This document shows positions 1 through 5,226 of a stretch of DNA of 5,423 nt, piece after piece. This DNA is from Thalassospiraceae bacterium (lineage in GTDB: Bacteria > Pseudomonadota > Alphaproteobacteria > Rhodospirillales > Magnetovibrionaceae). The position numbers and the translations under genes are program-made. The stretch lies in the NCBI GenBank assembly GCA_030638205.1, contig DAOWFB010000171.1, positions 1 through 5,423 on the forward strand. Reading direction: 5' to 3'. Below the pieces are notes generated by a model. The model searched no databases, was not told the origin of the DNA, and saw only the letters and a list, made by a program, of their open reading frames with translations. Numbering within the stretch: the stretch's first letter is position 1; each line of letters begins with the position of its first letter.

Positions 1-25
1 CACCCCATTAAAAACCAAGGAAAAA

Positions 26-72
26 TGGTGCCCGCGAGCAGGAACCGAACCCTCAGGCCCCCTGATTACAAA
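26..72 (-). pseudogene. decayed tRNA-Thr 3'-half remnant (oldest att-like copy, copy C)
   Basis: Read on the minus strand this resembles the 3' half of the intact tRNA-Thr at 2456-2531, from the anticodon loop to CCA. By hand alignment about 37 of 45 positions match, with two one-base insertions. The last 15 bases on the plus strand (ccccctgattacaaa) are identical in all three copies. The T-loop has lost its usual A58, the T-stem is imperfect and the acceptor side has an extra base, so this cannot be a working tRNA. No convincing 5' half follows. It is best read as an old recombination scar at the outer edge of the accessory region. The flanking 12-bp repeats found beside the other two copies would fall about 45 bp outside the window, so they cannot be checked here. 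Confidence 0.7.
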
Positions 73-90
73 GCCTCACTGATTACAAAG
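62..90. repeat. 12-bp direct repeat of the anticodon-loop core
   Basis: The 12-mer ctgattacaaag occurs at 62-73 and again at 79-90. It contains ttacaaa, the exact complement of the tRNA-Thr anticodon loop (TTTGTAA). Two further ttacaaa heptamers lie at 137-143 and 207-213. The duplicated core suggests repeated or aberrant recombination at this spot, or slippage. No protein-coding gene is visible between 1 and 242. Confidence 0.6.
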
Positions 91-242
91 GCAGAGGCCC
101 GTTCTAGCTCGTTAATGATGAGAAGCCGATTAAATTTTACAAATCAACAAGATACTGCTTATGACCTTAAGCGGATGCCGTCTACCAATTAATGCCTGAA
201 TTTGGTTTACAAAGAATACCCATCCCGATGACAACCTACAAG

Positions 243-674
243 CTACGCAACACGTAAGCCTGTGTACGTCTGAGCAATGACTGCTTGCTTGATTTTTGTC
301 GATGAGGTTCGGGGGTTATAGCGAACTTGAATGATTTCCTTGCCGGCTGTTCCTAAATAGGATTCCACGTTAATATTATGCGGTTTACTGCCCCAATCTT
401 CTCCGATCACGAAAATATCGGCATTCACTGCCTTGCAGCCCGATACATATTCAAGTTCATGGTAAGGACGCACAATATCGACACACTGCAATGCTTTTAG
501 CATTTCCATTCGTTGATTGAGTGGAATTACGGGTGTATTTGGCTTGTAGCTATTGACCACCTCATCGGAGGCAACGCCAACCGCAACCACATCACCCAAC
601 GTCCTGCAGTGGTTTAGCAATGCCAAATGCCCCACATGCAACAGGTCAAAAGTGCCAACGGTATAGACGATCAT
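243..674 (-). CDS. cytidylyltransferase-family protein (glycerol-3-phosphate cytidylyltransferase-like)
   Basis: This 143-residue soluble protein belongs to the HxGH nucleotidyltransferase superfamily and is about as long as TagD-type glycerol-3-phosphate cytidylyltransferases (about 130 aa). Visible motifs in order are GTFD at residues 7-10, the CTP-binding HVGH at 13-16, a VDIVRP strand at 65-70, FVIGEDW at 88-94 and RTSSTKI at 122-128, which matches the family's RTxGISTTKI signature. Such enzymes join CTP to a phosphorylated alcohol (glycerol-3-P, phosphoethanolamine, phosphocholine), releasing pyrophosphate and giving a CDP-alcohol. The true substrate cannot be read from sequence. The gene is divergent from a CDP-alcohol phosphatidyltransferase at 778, so the two probably form one pathway (inference). 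The ATG at 672-674 places GTFD and HxGH at the expected N-terminal positions. Its Shine-Dalgarno is weak, with only AAAGG about 13 nt upstream. An ADP-transferring sugar-phosphate relative is a less likely alternative. Confidence 0.85.
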   Translation of the reverse strand: MIVYTVGTFDLLHVGHLALLNHCRTLGDVVAVGVASDEVVNSYKPNTPVIPLNQRMEMLKALQCVDIVRPYHELEYVSGCKAVNADIFVIGEDWGSKPHNINVESYLGTAGKEIIQVRYNPRTSSTKIKQAVIAQTYTGLRVA

Positions 675-777
675 TATGTATTATGAACCTTTATCCAAAT
701 AACATCATATGCAATTATGTGTGTTATATAGTCTTAATGTAGTAAAATAGAAAGCTATCTTATTTTCAGGATATATA
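675..777. promoter_or_regulatory. divergent intergenic region between the two CDP-alcohol genes
   Basis: This very AT-rich 103-bp spacer separates the start codons of the two divergent genes and must hold both promoters. On the plus strand taaaat (743-748) is a possible -10 box, without a good -35. The sequence cagg at 767-770, 7 nt before the ATG at 778, is a plausible ribosome site. I see no convincing minus-strand promoter or long operator palindrome. Confidence 0.35.
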
Positions 778-1434
778 ATGACAATTGAAGACCGTAATAC
801 TCAAGAAAAACAGTTAAATTCTATCATTTCTTATGTATTTGACCTTCCAAATATTTGCTCTCTTGCTGGTCTTGGTTGCACAACACTTGCCATATATTTC
901 ATGATTATAGGTGTTTACCCTGCTGCAATGATAGGAATGGTCTGGGCCGTTGCTTTTGATTGGGCCGATGGGCTTGTTGCCCGCAAGATGAAGGGGCGCA
1001 CAGGCTCAGACAGCTTGTTTGGCGGGCAGCTTGATGTGCTGATCGATATTGTCAGCTATGGCGTTGCTCCTGCCATACTTCTATTAAGTTATGGAAAATT
1101 CGAACCTGCATTTCTGCCGGGGGCATTTTTAATGCTTGGCGCTGCGGCCCTGAGATTAAGTTATTTTAGTACGTTTGGTCTTGCCGACGGATCGAAATAT
1201 ACCGGACTGGCCCTTGATAATAACAGTTTAGTGCTCGTTTTTATATTTCTATTTGAAGGCTTGTTTAGTTCGGGAGTTTTTTCTGTAATTCTCTACGCTA
1301 GTGGATTGGGGCTTGCGGCCTTTAATGTGTCACAGATCAAAACGCCTAAGCTTTCAGGAAAACCAATTAATGTTGTTATTCTTGCGGCCTATACGCTTGC
1401 AATTACAGCTGTTTATGGTTGGAAACTTCTATAG
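778..1434 (+). CDS. CDP-alcohol phosphatidyltransferase, integral membrane protein
   Basis: This 218-residue membrane enzyme carries the CDP-alcohol phosphotransferase signature: D61, D64-G65, A68-R69, G82, D86 and D90. These residues bind the divalent metals and the CDP group, and the last Asp is the presumed catalytic base (family knowledge). The loop between AR and the conserved G has 12 residues instead of the usual 8, a four-residue expansion. Hydrophobic segments lie near residues 26-46, 48-60, 91-105, 112-128, 150-163, 165-184 and 197-213. The SYGVAPA stretch after the motif and the R...YTGLALDNNS region resemble phosphatidylserine synthases. The family transfers either a phosphatidyl group from CDP-diacylglycerol or a phospho-alcohol from CDP-alcohol, and sequence does not settle which. 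The divergent cytidylyltransferase favours use of a CDP-alcohol made next door (inference). The first part of the gene is AT-rich compared with the housekeeping genes in the window, which fits foreign cargo. CAGG lies 7 nt before the ATG. Confidence 0.88.
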   Translation: MTIEDRNTQEKQLNSIISYVFDLPNICSLAGLGCTTLAIYFMIIGVYPAAMIGMVWAVAFDWADGLVARKMKGRTGSDSLFGGQLDVLIDIVSYGVAPAILLLSYGKFEPAFLPGAFLMLGAAALRLSYFSTFGLADGSKYTGLALDNNSLVLVFIFLFEGLFSSGVFSVILYASGLGLAAFNVSQIKTPKLSGKPINVVILAAYTLAITAVYGWKLL

Positions 1435-1548
1435 AGGACGTCCGCTTTCGTGAGGTAATCTGACGTTTTGGAATGATAGGCCGACTTTCCGAATGCTGGG
1501 GGCAGCTTTATGTTGAGCTGTTGACTGGCCGCGTTCAGGGTCCAAATT
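1435..1548. other. noncoding stretch after the phosphatidyltransferase, no feature recognised
   Basis: I find no gene, RNA or clear plus-strand terminator here. A perfect 8-bp palindrome (ggacgtcc, 1436-1443) sits right after the stop codon, but it has no loop or T-run. The sequence may be decayed coding DNA of a past insertion, but nothing recognisable remains. Confidence 0.4.
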
Positions 1549-1574
1549 ATTCACAAAAATATTCACAAAAAAAT

Positions 1575-1595
1575 AGATCCCCAAGGCAGGGGTCT
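1575..1595 (-). terminator. minus-strand intrinsic terminator beside tRNA remnant B
   Basis: Seven base pairs (a1575-t1595 inward to c1581-g1589, one of them a wobble) enclose a 7-nt loop. On the minus strand the stem is followed by AT and seven T's (1573-1567). It holds the same relative place as the terminator downstream of the intact tRNA-Thr, but with unrelated stem sequence. Confidence 0.6.
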
Positions 1596-1619
1596 AAAAT
1601 GACATAATTTTAAGGGAAA

Positions 1620-1664
1620 TGGTGCCGGCTGCAGGAGTCGAACCCGCGACCCCCTGATTACAAA
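1620..1664 (-). pseudogene. tRNA-Thr 3'-half remnant (copy B)
   Basis: These 45 bp are identical to 2456-2500 of the intact tRNA-Thr(UGU), covering CCA, the acceptor 3' strand, the T-arm, the variable loop, the anticodon 3' stem and the anticodon loop. The sequence beyond 1664 does not form a D-arm or 5' acceptor strand, so the piece is not a gene. Perfect identity suggests a recent event or gene conversion. It is the outer boundary of the 836-bp segment carrying the gene at 1851. Confidence 0.9.
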
Positions 1665-1697
1665 GCAAGCGACCTAAAGCCATGGGCATTATGGGTG

Positions 1698-1729
1698 ATA
1701 GTATATATCCGCTGTAACTGCTATACTAT
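1698..1729 (+). promoter_or_regulatory. candidate extended -10 promoter within an inverted repeat
   Basis: The sequence tgctatact at 1719-1727 matches the extended -10 form TGnTATAAT except for one base, and no good -35 is visible. It overlaps the right arm of a perfect 8-bp inverted repeat, ATAGTATA (1698-1705) and TATACTAT (1722-1729), with a 16-nt spacer. Both arms contain a -10-like core, so the site could be a two-fold operator or give divergent transcription. If used, it would drive the gene at 1851 with a leader of about 115 nt. The rest of 1665-1850 shows nothing recognisable. Confidence 0.35.
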
Positions 1730-1850
1730 TGGTTGTAGGACGCGCTCTAGTTTAAGGGGGGCGCCGTTGGCTCCCTCATCAAAATACTAGGAGAAAGCGA
1801 CCAATATTTTCCTTCTTGCTGAGGCCCACACTTCAATAAGGGAGAGTGTT

Positions 1851-2279
1851 ATGAATGATGCAAACTCAACTACACAAGTCACTTCTGTTGGTTCTTTGAA
1901 AACTGCCCTTCTTCTCACTGCTATCGTCAACATGATTTATGGATTCGGTTTCATGGTGATTCCGGAAGTGGTAATCGGCATGGCGCAGGAGCCTACTACA
2001 GCATCTCCACAATGGGTTAGATGGGCGGGCGGCATGGAGATCGGCGTTGCCCTCGCTGCCTATATGGCTGCTACCCACAATATGAAAGGCCAAGGATCTT
2101 TGGTCACGGGAATGGCTCTGGCGCATACATTGATGGGGTTGGCGTTGGCCTATTCCTGGGCATTTGAATACCAGGGCGTTGCCTGGGCTATTATGACACC
2201 GACCGCCCTCACTTTGATTATGGGCGCTTGGCTATGGTGGCTACTCAAGCAATACGCTGGAATTCTTGCGACCGATTGA
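1851..2279 (+). CDS. small four-helix integral membrane protein of unknown function
   Basis: I do not recognise this 142-residue protein as a named family. After a polar N-terminus (1-15, rich in Ser, Thr and Asn) it shows four hydrophobic segments, roughly 17-44, 56-75, 84-104 and 109-132. A conserved-looking IPE motif lies at 37-39 and WVRWAGGMEIG at 55-65. The general pattern, helix 1 ending in a Pro followed by an RWAGG-type start of helix 2, resembles small uncharacterised four-TM inner-membrane proteins (DUF/DoxX-like size class), but no catalytic residues stand out. A good ribosome site (gggaga, about 7 nt before ATG) supports the start. It is the only gene between tRNA-Thr remnant B and the intact tRNA-Thr, so it is the likely cargo of the youngest insertion. 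A hairpin right after the stop closes the unit. Confidence 0.75.
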   Translation: MNDANSTTQVTSVGSLKTALLLTAIVNMIYGFGFMVIPEVVIGMAQEPTTASPQWVRWAGGMEIGVALAAYMAATHNMKGQGSLVTGMALAHTLMGLALAYSWAFEYQGVAWAIMTPTALTLIMGAWLWWLLKQYAGILATD

Positions 2280-2288
2280 AGAGAAAGT

Positions 2289-2313
2289 AAGGCTTGGGTA
2301 CCAACCTTGTTTC
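2289..2313 (+). terminator. possible terminator of the four-helix membrane protein gene
   Basis: AAGG-c-TTGG (2289-2297) pairs with CCAA-CCTT (2301-2308) around a 3-nt loop, giving eight base pairs with one bulged base. Only a short gttt follows. It lies 10 nt after the stop codon. The weak T-run makes it uncertain. No other feature is seen up to 2384. Confidence 0.4.
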
Positions 2314-2384
2314 CCGCACCAAACGTCAGGTTTGAACCGGGAGCAGGTTAAGGTTTTCTGTCGGCCACTAGATCGCCAAAAAAC

Positions 2385-2531
<147 letters not shown>

Positions 2532-2574
2532 CCATAAACGCCAATGAACGTAAAAGGGCAATCATAGAGGCAAT

Positions 2575-2603
2575 CATATACCCTCGGTCTTGTTTAAGTG
2601 CAA
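2575..2603 (-). promoter_or_regulatory. sigma-70-type promoter of tRNA-Thr
   Basis: On the minus strand TTGCAC (2603-2598) and TATATG (2580-2575) are separated by 17 bp, placing transcription start about 35-40 nt before the tRNA. The 10-mer ggcaatcata occurs twice, at 2557-2566 and 2569-2578, so a second -10-like TATGAT with the same following bases lies 12 bp downstream. Confidence 0.6.
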
Positions 2604-2642
2604 GGATGCCCCAAATATTTATTGAGTGTATTTATTGTGTAT

Positions 2643-3488
2643 TTATTCGGCCCGGTTGCTTTCGGCGAAGGAATAAAGCGCTACCGCTGCGGCGTTGGAA
2701 AGGTTCAGGCTTTCAACACTGCCCAAAATGGGGATTTTGACCAAACGGTCACAGGTTTCTGCAACCAAACGCCTAAGGCCCGAACCTTCTGCGCCCAATA
2801 CTATTGCGACGCGGCCTTTCATTACTTTTCTGTCGAGAGCCTCGGTGGCGCTACCATCAAGGCCAATGGCCCAGAACTGCTCTTTCTTTAAATCGTCAAT
2901 TGCGCGGGAAATGTTGGTAACCCGCACCAATGGCAACCTTTCGGCGGCCCCCGATGCGGCTTTGGCCATGGTCGCGGTCATTTCCGGTGCGTTGCGGTCT
3001 TGTACTACCAAGCCCATGGCACCAAAGGCGGCGCACGAACGCATAACCGCGCCTATGTTGCGCGGATCGGTGGCCTGATCCAGCACCACAATGCAGGCGC
3101 TTTCTTGGCCGTGGGCCAGATCAATCAGGTCTTCTAATTCCGGTTGTTCAAGGTTTGCCACCTGCACCGCCAACCCTTGGTGTACTGCGCCCCAGCCAAA
3201 AATATCATCCAATGCGGCGCGGTCTTTTTGTTCCGGACCGGGTCTGGTTATGCCGGCCTCGGTCACCGCGTCTTTAATTTCAAAAACAAGGCCGTCATCT
3301 ACGCTTTGCTTGGAGACCACAATACGCAAAACCTTGCGTTCCGGGTTGGCAATGGCGGCAAGCCCTGCATGGTGGCCAAAAATCCAGTTTTGGTGTGCTC
3401 CACTGCTACCTTTACCAGTGCCATCGCCTTCAACCATTGCCTTGTGCGGCACCCGTTGCATTAGTTTTTTTCTGCTTTTGCGGCTCAT
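2643..3488 (-). CDS. rlmB: 23S rRNA (guanosine-2'-O-)-methyltransferase RlmB (SpoU/TrmH family)
   Basis: This cytoplasmic enzyme transfers a methyl group from S-adenosylmethionine to a ribose 2'-OH in 23S rRNA. The family's three knot motifs are all present: DQATDPRNIGAVMRS at 137-151 (N144, R150), IVLGAEGSGLR at 229-239 (E234), and IPILGSVESLNLSNAAAVALY at 252-272 (S260, N262, N265). An N-terminal substrate-binding region with FGHHAGLAAIANPER (37-51) is typical. I chose the ATG at 3486-3488 (281 aa) because GGAGAGG lies 4 nt upstream, whereas an in-frame ATG 19 codons earlier has no such site and would add an unlikely MAIWPFYGLW segment. The first 12 residues are highly basic. The gene is divergent from the tRNA-Tyr/tRNA-Gly/tuf unit and ends about 110 bp before tRNA-Thr. 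A generic TrmH-family target cannot be fully excluded. Confidence 0.93.
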   Translation of the reverse strand: MSRKSRKKLMQRVPHKAMVEGDGTGKGSSGAHQNWIFGHHAGLAAIANPERKVLRIVVSKQSVDDGLVFEIKDAVTEAGITRPGPEQKDRAALDDIFGWGAVHQGLAVQVANLEQPELEDLIDLAHGQESACIVVLDQATDPRNIGAVMRSCAAFGAMGLVVQDRNAPEMTATMAKAASGAAERLPLVRVTNISRAIDDLKKEQFWAIGLDGSATEALDRKVMKGRVAIVLGAEGSGLRRLVAETCDRLVKIPILGSVESLNLSNAAAVALYSFAESNRAE

Positions 3489-3531
3489 TTTGCCTCTCCA
3501 TTTTAGTGACTGTTGCCATAAACCATAAAAA

Positions 3532-3543
3532 GGCCATATGGCC
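3532..3543. repeat. perfect 12-bp palindrome upstream of rlmB
   Basis: GGCCATATGGCC is a perfect palindrome, 44 bp upstream of the rlmB start codon, in the region between divergent transcription units. It could be an operator or simply part of the rlmB leader. No known site is recognised. Confidence 0.35.
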
Positions 3544-3552
3544 AAGGATTTT

Positions 3553-3571
3553 AAAGGCTTTTAAGCCTTTT
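3553..3571. terminator. hairpin with flanking T-run between divergent rlmB and tRNA-Tyr
   Basis: AAAGGCTT (3553-3560) pairs with AAGCCTTT (3563-3570), followed by one more T on the plus strand. It resembles a small intrinsic terminator, but it sits just upstream of the tRNA-Tyr -35 box where no plus-strand gene ends. An operator or insulating role is equally possible. Confidence 0.35.
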
Positions 3572-3576
3572 CTCGG

Positions 3577-3604
3577 TTGACAATAATCGTCAAATGCTCA
3601 TAGT
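3577..3604 (+). promoter_or_regulatory. promoter of the tRNA-Tyr / tRNA-Gly / tuf unit
   Basis: A perfect -35 box TTGACA (3577-3582) is followed at 16 bp by CATAGT (3599-3604), a 4-of-6 match to the -10 consensus. Transcription would begin near 3611, about 60 nt before tRNA-Tyr. A consensus -35 fits a highly expressed translation operon. Confidence 0.6.
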
Positions 3605-3616
3605 TCGCACCGTTCA

Positions 3617-3652
3617 CGCTGCTATTTAAGTTAAAGAGTATGAATAGCAGTG
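3617..3652 (+). promoter_or_regulatory. leader hairpin ahead of tRNA-Tyr
   Basis: CGCTGCTATT (3617-3626) pairs over ten positions, one of them G-U, with AATAGCAGTG (3643-3652) around a 16-nt loop. CG and four T's follow. In the 5' leader this may be an attenuator-like element or a processing signal. The T-run is short. Confidence 0.4.
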
Positions 3653-3672
3653 CGTTTTCCCGACTTATATGA

Positions 3673-3758
3673 GGAGGGGTGCCCGAGTGGCTAAAGGGGG
3701 CGGGCTGTAAACCCGCTGGCTCACGCCTACGTTGGTTCGAATCCATCCCCCTCCACCA
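3673..3758 (+). tRNA. tRNA-Tyr (anticodon GUA)
   Basis: This 86-nt class II tRNA has a long variable arm and an encoded CCA end. The acceptor GGAGGGG pairs with CCCCTCC, and the anticodon arm CGGG-CTGTAAA-CCCG gives anticodon GTA. The T-loop is TTCGAAT. The T-stem has one T-T mismatch (3732 with 3746). It heads the unit that continues into tRNA-Gly and tuf. Confidence 0.97.
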
Positions 3759-3805
3759 TCTACGGGTCGGTGAAAATCGCAAATGAACAAGAGATGAGAT
3801 CGCGT

Positions 3806-3879
3806 GCGGGTGTAGCTCAATGGTAGAGCAGAAGGTTTCCAACCTTACGACGAGAGTTCGATTCTCTTCACCCGCTCCA
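3806..3879 (+). tRNA. tRNA-Gly (anticodon UCC)
   Basis: This 74-nt tRNA has acceptor GCGGGTG paired with CACCCGC and an encoded CCA. The anticodon loop is TTTCCAA (anticodon TCC) on an AAGGT-type stem, and the T-arm is GAGAG-TTCGATT-CTCTT. It lies 47 bp after tRNA-Tyr and 96 bp before tuf, an order (Tyr, Gly, tuf) also known from tufB loci of other Proteobacteria. Confidence 0.97.
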
Positions 3880-3883
3880 TCTA

Positions 3884-3953
3884 CCTTGAGGTTTCAAGGG
3901 AGCAGACTTAAAGAGTAGCAACCGTTTTTTTTGTTTAGCTTGGTTAAATAACC
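3884..3953 (+). promoter_or_regulatory. structured leader between tRNA-Gly and tuf
   Basis: Two small stem-loops flank a run of eight T's (3925-3932). The first is CCTTGA (3884-3889) with TCAAGG (3894-3899), and the second is GGTTA (3942-3946) with TAACC (3949-3953). No GC-rich stem directly precedes the T-run, so it is not a normal terminator. It may be an RNA processing site separating the tRNAs from tuf mRNA. An AAGGA 9 nt before the tuf ATG (3962-3966) is the likely ribosome site. Confidence 0.35.
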
Positions 3954-3975
3954 GAACTGTTAAGGAATTAGAGGC

Positions 3976-5166
3976 ATGTCCAAGGAAAAGTTTGAGCGTA
4001 CTAAACCGCACTGTAACATCGGCACCGTTGGTCACGTTGATCATGGTAAAACCACGTTGACAGCTGCTATCACCAAAGTTCTAGCCGAAACCGGCGGAGC
4101 TGTATTCTCCGGCTATGCCGATATCGACAAGGCCCCGGAAGAACGCGAGCGCGGCATTACCATTTCTACCGCCCACGTTGAATATGAAACCGACGCCCGT
4201 CATTACGCCCACGTTGATTGCCCCGGTCACGCAGATTATGTAAAAAACATGATCACCGGTGCAGCCCAGATGGATGGCGGTATCTTGGTTGTATCGGCCG
4301 CCGATGGCCCCATGCCGCAAACCCGCGAGCACATCTTGCTCGCCCGTCAGGTTGGCGTTCCATCGTTAGTTGTTTACATGAACAAGGTCGATCAGGTTGA
4401 CGACGAAGAACTAATTGAACTGGTTGAAATGGAAATCCGTGAGCTTCTATCATCTTACGATTTCCCCGGTGATGATATTCCCATCGTTAAAGGCTCAGCC
4501 TTGGCGGCCCTTGAAGGCCGTGATGACGAAATTGGCAAGAATTCAATCATTGAATTGATGAAAGCCGTTGACGAATACATTCCACAGCCAGAACGCCCAA
4601 AAAACAAGCCGTTCTTGATGCCTATCGAAGATGTGTTCTCAATCTCCGGTCGTGGCACGGTTGTTACCGGTCGTATCGAAAGCGGCGTGGTTAAGGTTGG
4701 CGACGAAATTGAAATCGTTGGCATCAAAGACACCACCATAACCACCTGCACCGGTGTTGAAATGTTCCGCAAATTGCTGGATTCTGGTGAAGCAGGCGAT
4801 AATGTTGGTGTTCTTTTACGTGGCACCAAACGTGAAGACGTTGAACGTGGTCAGGTTCTGGCAGCCAAAGGCTCCATCACCCCACACACCACGTTTACCG
4901 CCGAAGCCTACATCTTGACCAAAGAAGAAGGCGGTCGTCATACACCGTTCTTTTCTAACTACCGTCCCCAGTTTTACTTCCGTACCACCGATGTTACCGG
5001 TTCGGTTAAACTGCCTGATGGCACAGAAATGGTTATGCCGGGCGACAACATCTCCATGGAAGTAGAGCTCATTGCTCCAATCGCCATGGACGAAGGCCTG
5101 CGCTTCGCTATCCGCGAAGGTGGCCGTACCGTTGGTGCCGGCGTTGTAGCTAAGGTGATTGCTTAA
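3976..5166 (+). CDS. tuf: translation elongation factor Tu
   Basis: EF-Tu is the GTPase that delivers aminoacyl-tRNA to the ribosomal A site. The protein is full length (396 aa). The G-domain motifs are GHVDHGKT at 19-26 (P-loop), the RGITI switch I at 59-63 with T62, DCPGH at 81-85 with catalytic H85, NKVD at 136-139 and SAL at 174-176. Domains II and III follow, with typical GRGTVVTGRIESG and RPQFYFRTTDVTG stretches. It lies downstream of tRNA-Tyr and tRNA-Gly, probably in one transcript, and is closed by a strong terminator before rpsJ. Synteny mixes the tufB pattern (tRNAs upstream) with the tufA pattern (rpsJ downstream). A second tuf copy elsewhere is possible but not visible. Confidence 0.99.
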   Translation: MSKEKFERTKPHCNIGTVGHVDHGKTTLTAAITKVLAETGGAVFSGYADIDKAPEERERGITISTAHVEYETDARHYAHVDCPGHADYVKNMITGAAQMDGGILVVSAADGPMPQTREHILLARQVGVPSLVVYMNKVDQVDDEELIELVEMEIRELLSSYDFPGDDIPIVKGSALAALEGRDDEIGKNSIIELMKAVDEYIPQPERPKNKPFLMPIEDVFSISGRGTVVTGRIESGVVKVGDEIEIVGIKDTTITTCTGVEMFRKLLDSGEAGDNVGVLLRGTKREDVERGQVLAAKGSITPHTTFTAEAYILTKEEGGRHTPFFSNYRPQFYFRTTDVTGSVKLPDGTEMVMPGDNISMEVELIAPIAMDEGLRFAIREGGRTVGAGVVAKVIA

Positions 5167-5175
5167 ACAAATATA

Positions 5176-5207
5176 GACCCCCCGATTTCCGGGGGGTCGT
5201 TAATTTT
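5176..5207 (+). terminator. strong intrinsic terminator between tuf and rpsJ
   Basis: A perfect 9-bp stem, GACCCCCCG (5176-5184) with CGGGGGGTC (5190-5198), has a 5-nt loop and is followed by gttaatttt. It starts 9 nt after the tuf stop codon. It should end or strongly reduce transcription before rpsJ, which begins only 28 nt beyond the stem. Confidence 0.85.
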
Positions 5208-5226
5208 AGGAATAGGTTAAAAGCAG

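Larger units (their letters stand above)
1549..1664 (-). repeat. 116-bp att-like repeat unit, copy B
   Basis: This unit matches 2385-2500 in architecture without any length difference. The first 24 bp (1549-1572) are identical and consist of two tandem ATTCACAAAAAT-type 12-mers. A 44-bp middle part has diverged in sequence but still holds a terminator hairpin. The last 48 bp (1617-1664) are identical again. The spacing from the 12-mers to the CCA end of the tRNA piece is exactly equal in both copies. Identity ends abruptly after the anticodon loop. This fits an attachment site for a tRNA-targeting tyrosine recombinase, with the 12-mers as possible arm-type binding sites (inference). Confidence 0.8.

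Noticed and set aside
150..205. tRNA-Leu-like D-arm on the minus strand (TTAATTGGTAGACGGC)
   Set aside because: No anticodon stem with a proper 7-nt loop, no T-arm and no acceptor could be built around it. At best it is a decayed fragment or chance.
1436..1443. Palindrome ggacgtcc after the phosphatidyltransferase stop as a terminator
   Set aside because: It has no loop and no T-run, so it cannot form an intrinsic terminator.
1549..1572. Short CRISPR-like or iteron array
   Set aside because: There are only two tandem 12-mers without spacers, and no replication or cas gene is nearby. A recombination-associated repeat explains the paired copies better.
1866..2126. Minus-strand 86-residue frame opposite the membrane protein gene
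   Set aside because: It is a shadow with a low-complexity charged composition, while the plus frame has a good ribosome site and four clear hydrophobic segments.
3091..3528. Plus-strand open frames opposite rlmB
   Set aside because: They lie fully antisense to rlmB, whose motifs are intact. Their translations show no family features and no ribosome sites.
3489..3545. Longer RlmB start 19 codons upstream
   Set aside because: The added residues are unlike the family, there is no ribosome site before that ATG, and a strong GGAGAGG precedes the internal ATG.
3561..3842. Minus-strand 93-residue open frame containing GMDSNQRRREPAGLQPAPFSHSGTPP
   Set aside because: It is an antisense translation of tRNA-Tyr and its promoter and leader, again a common tRNA artefact.
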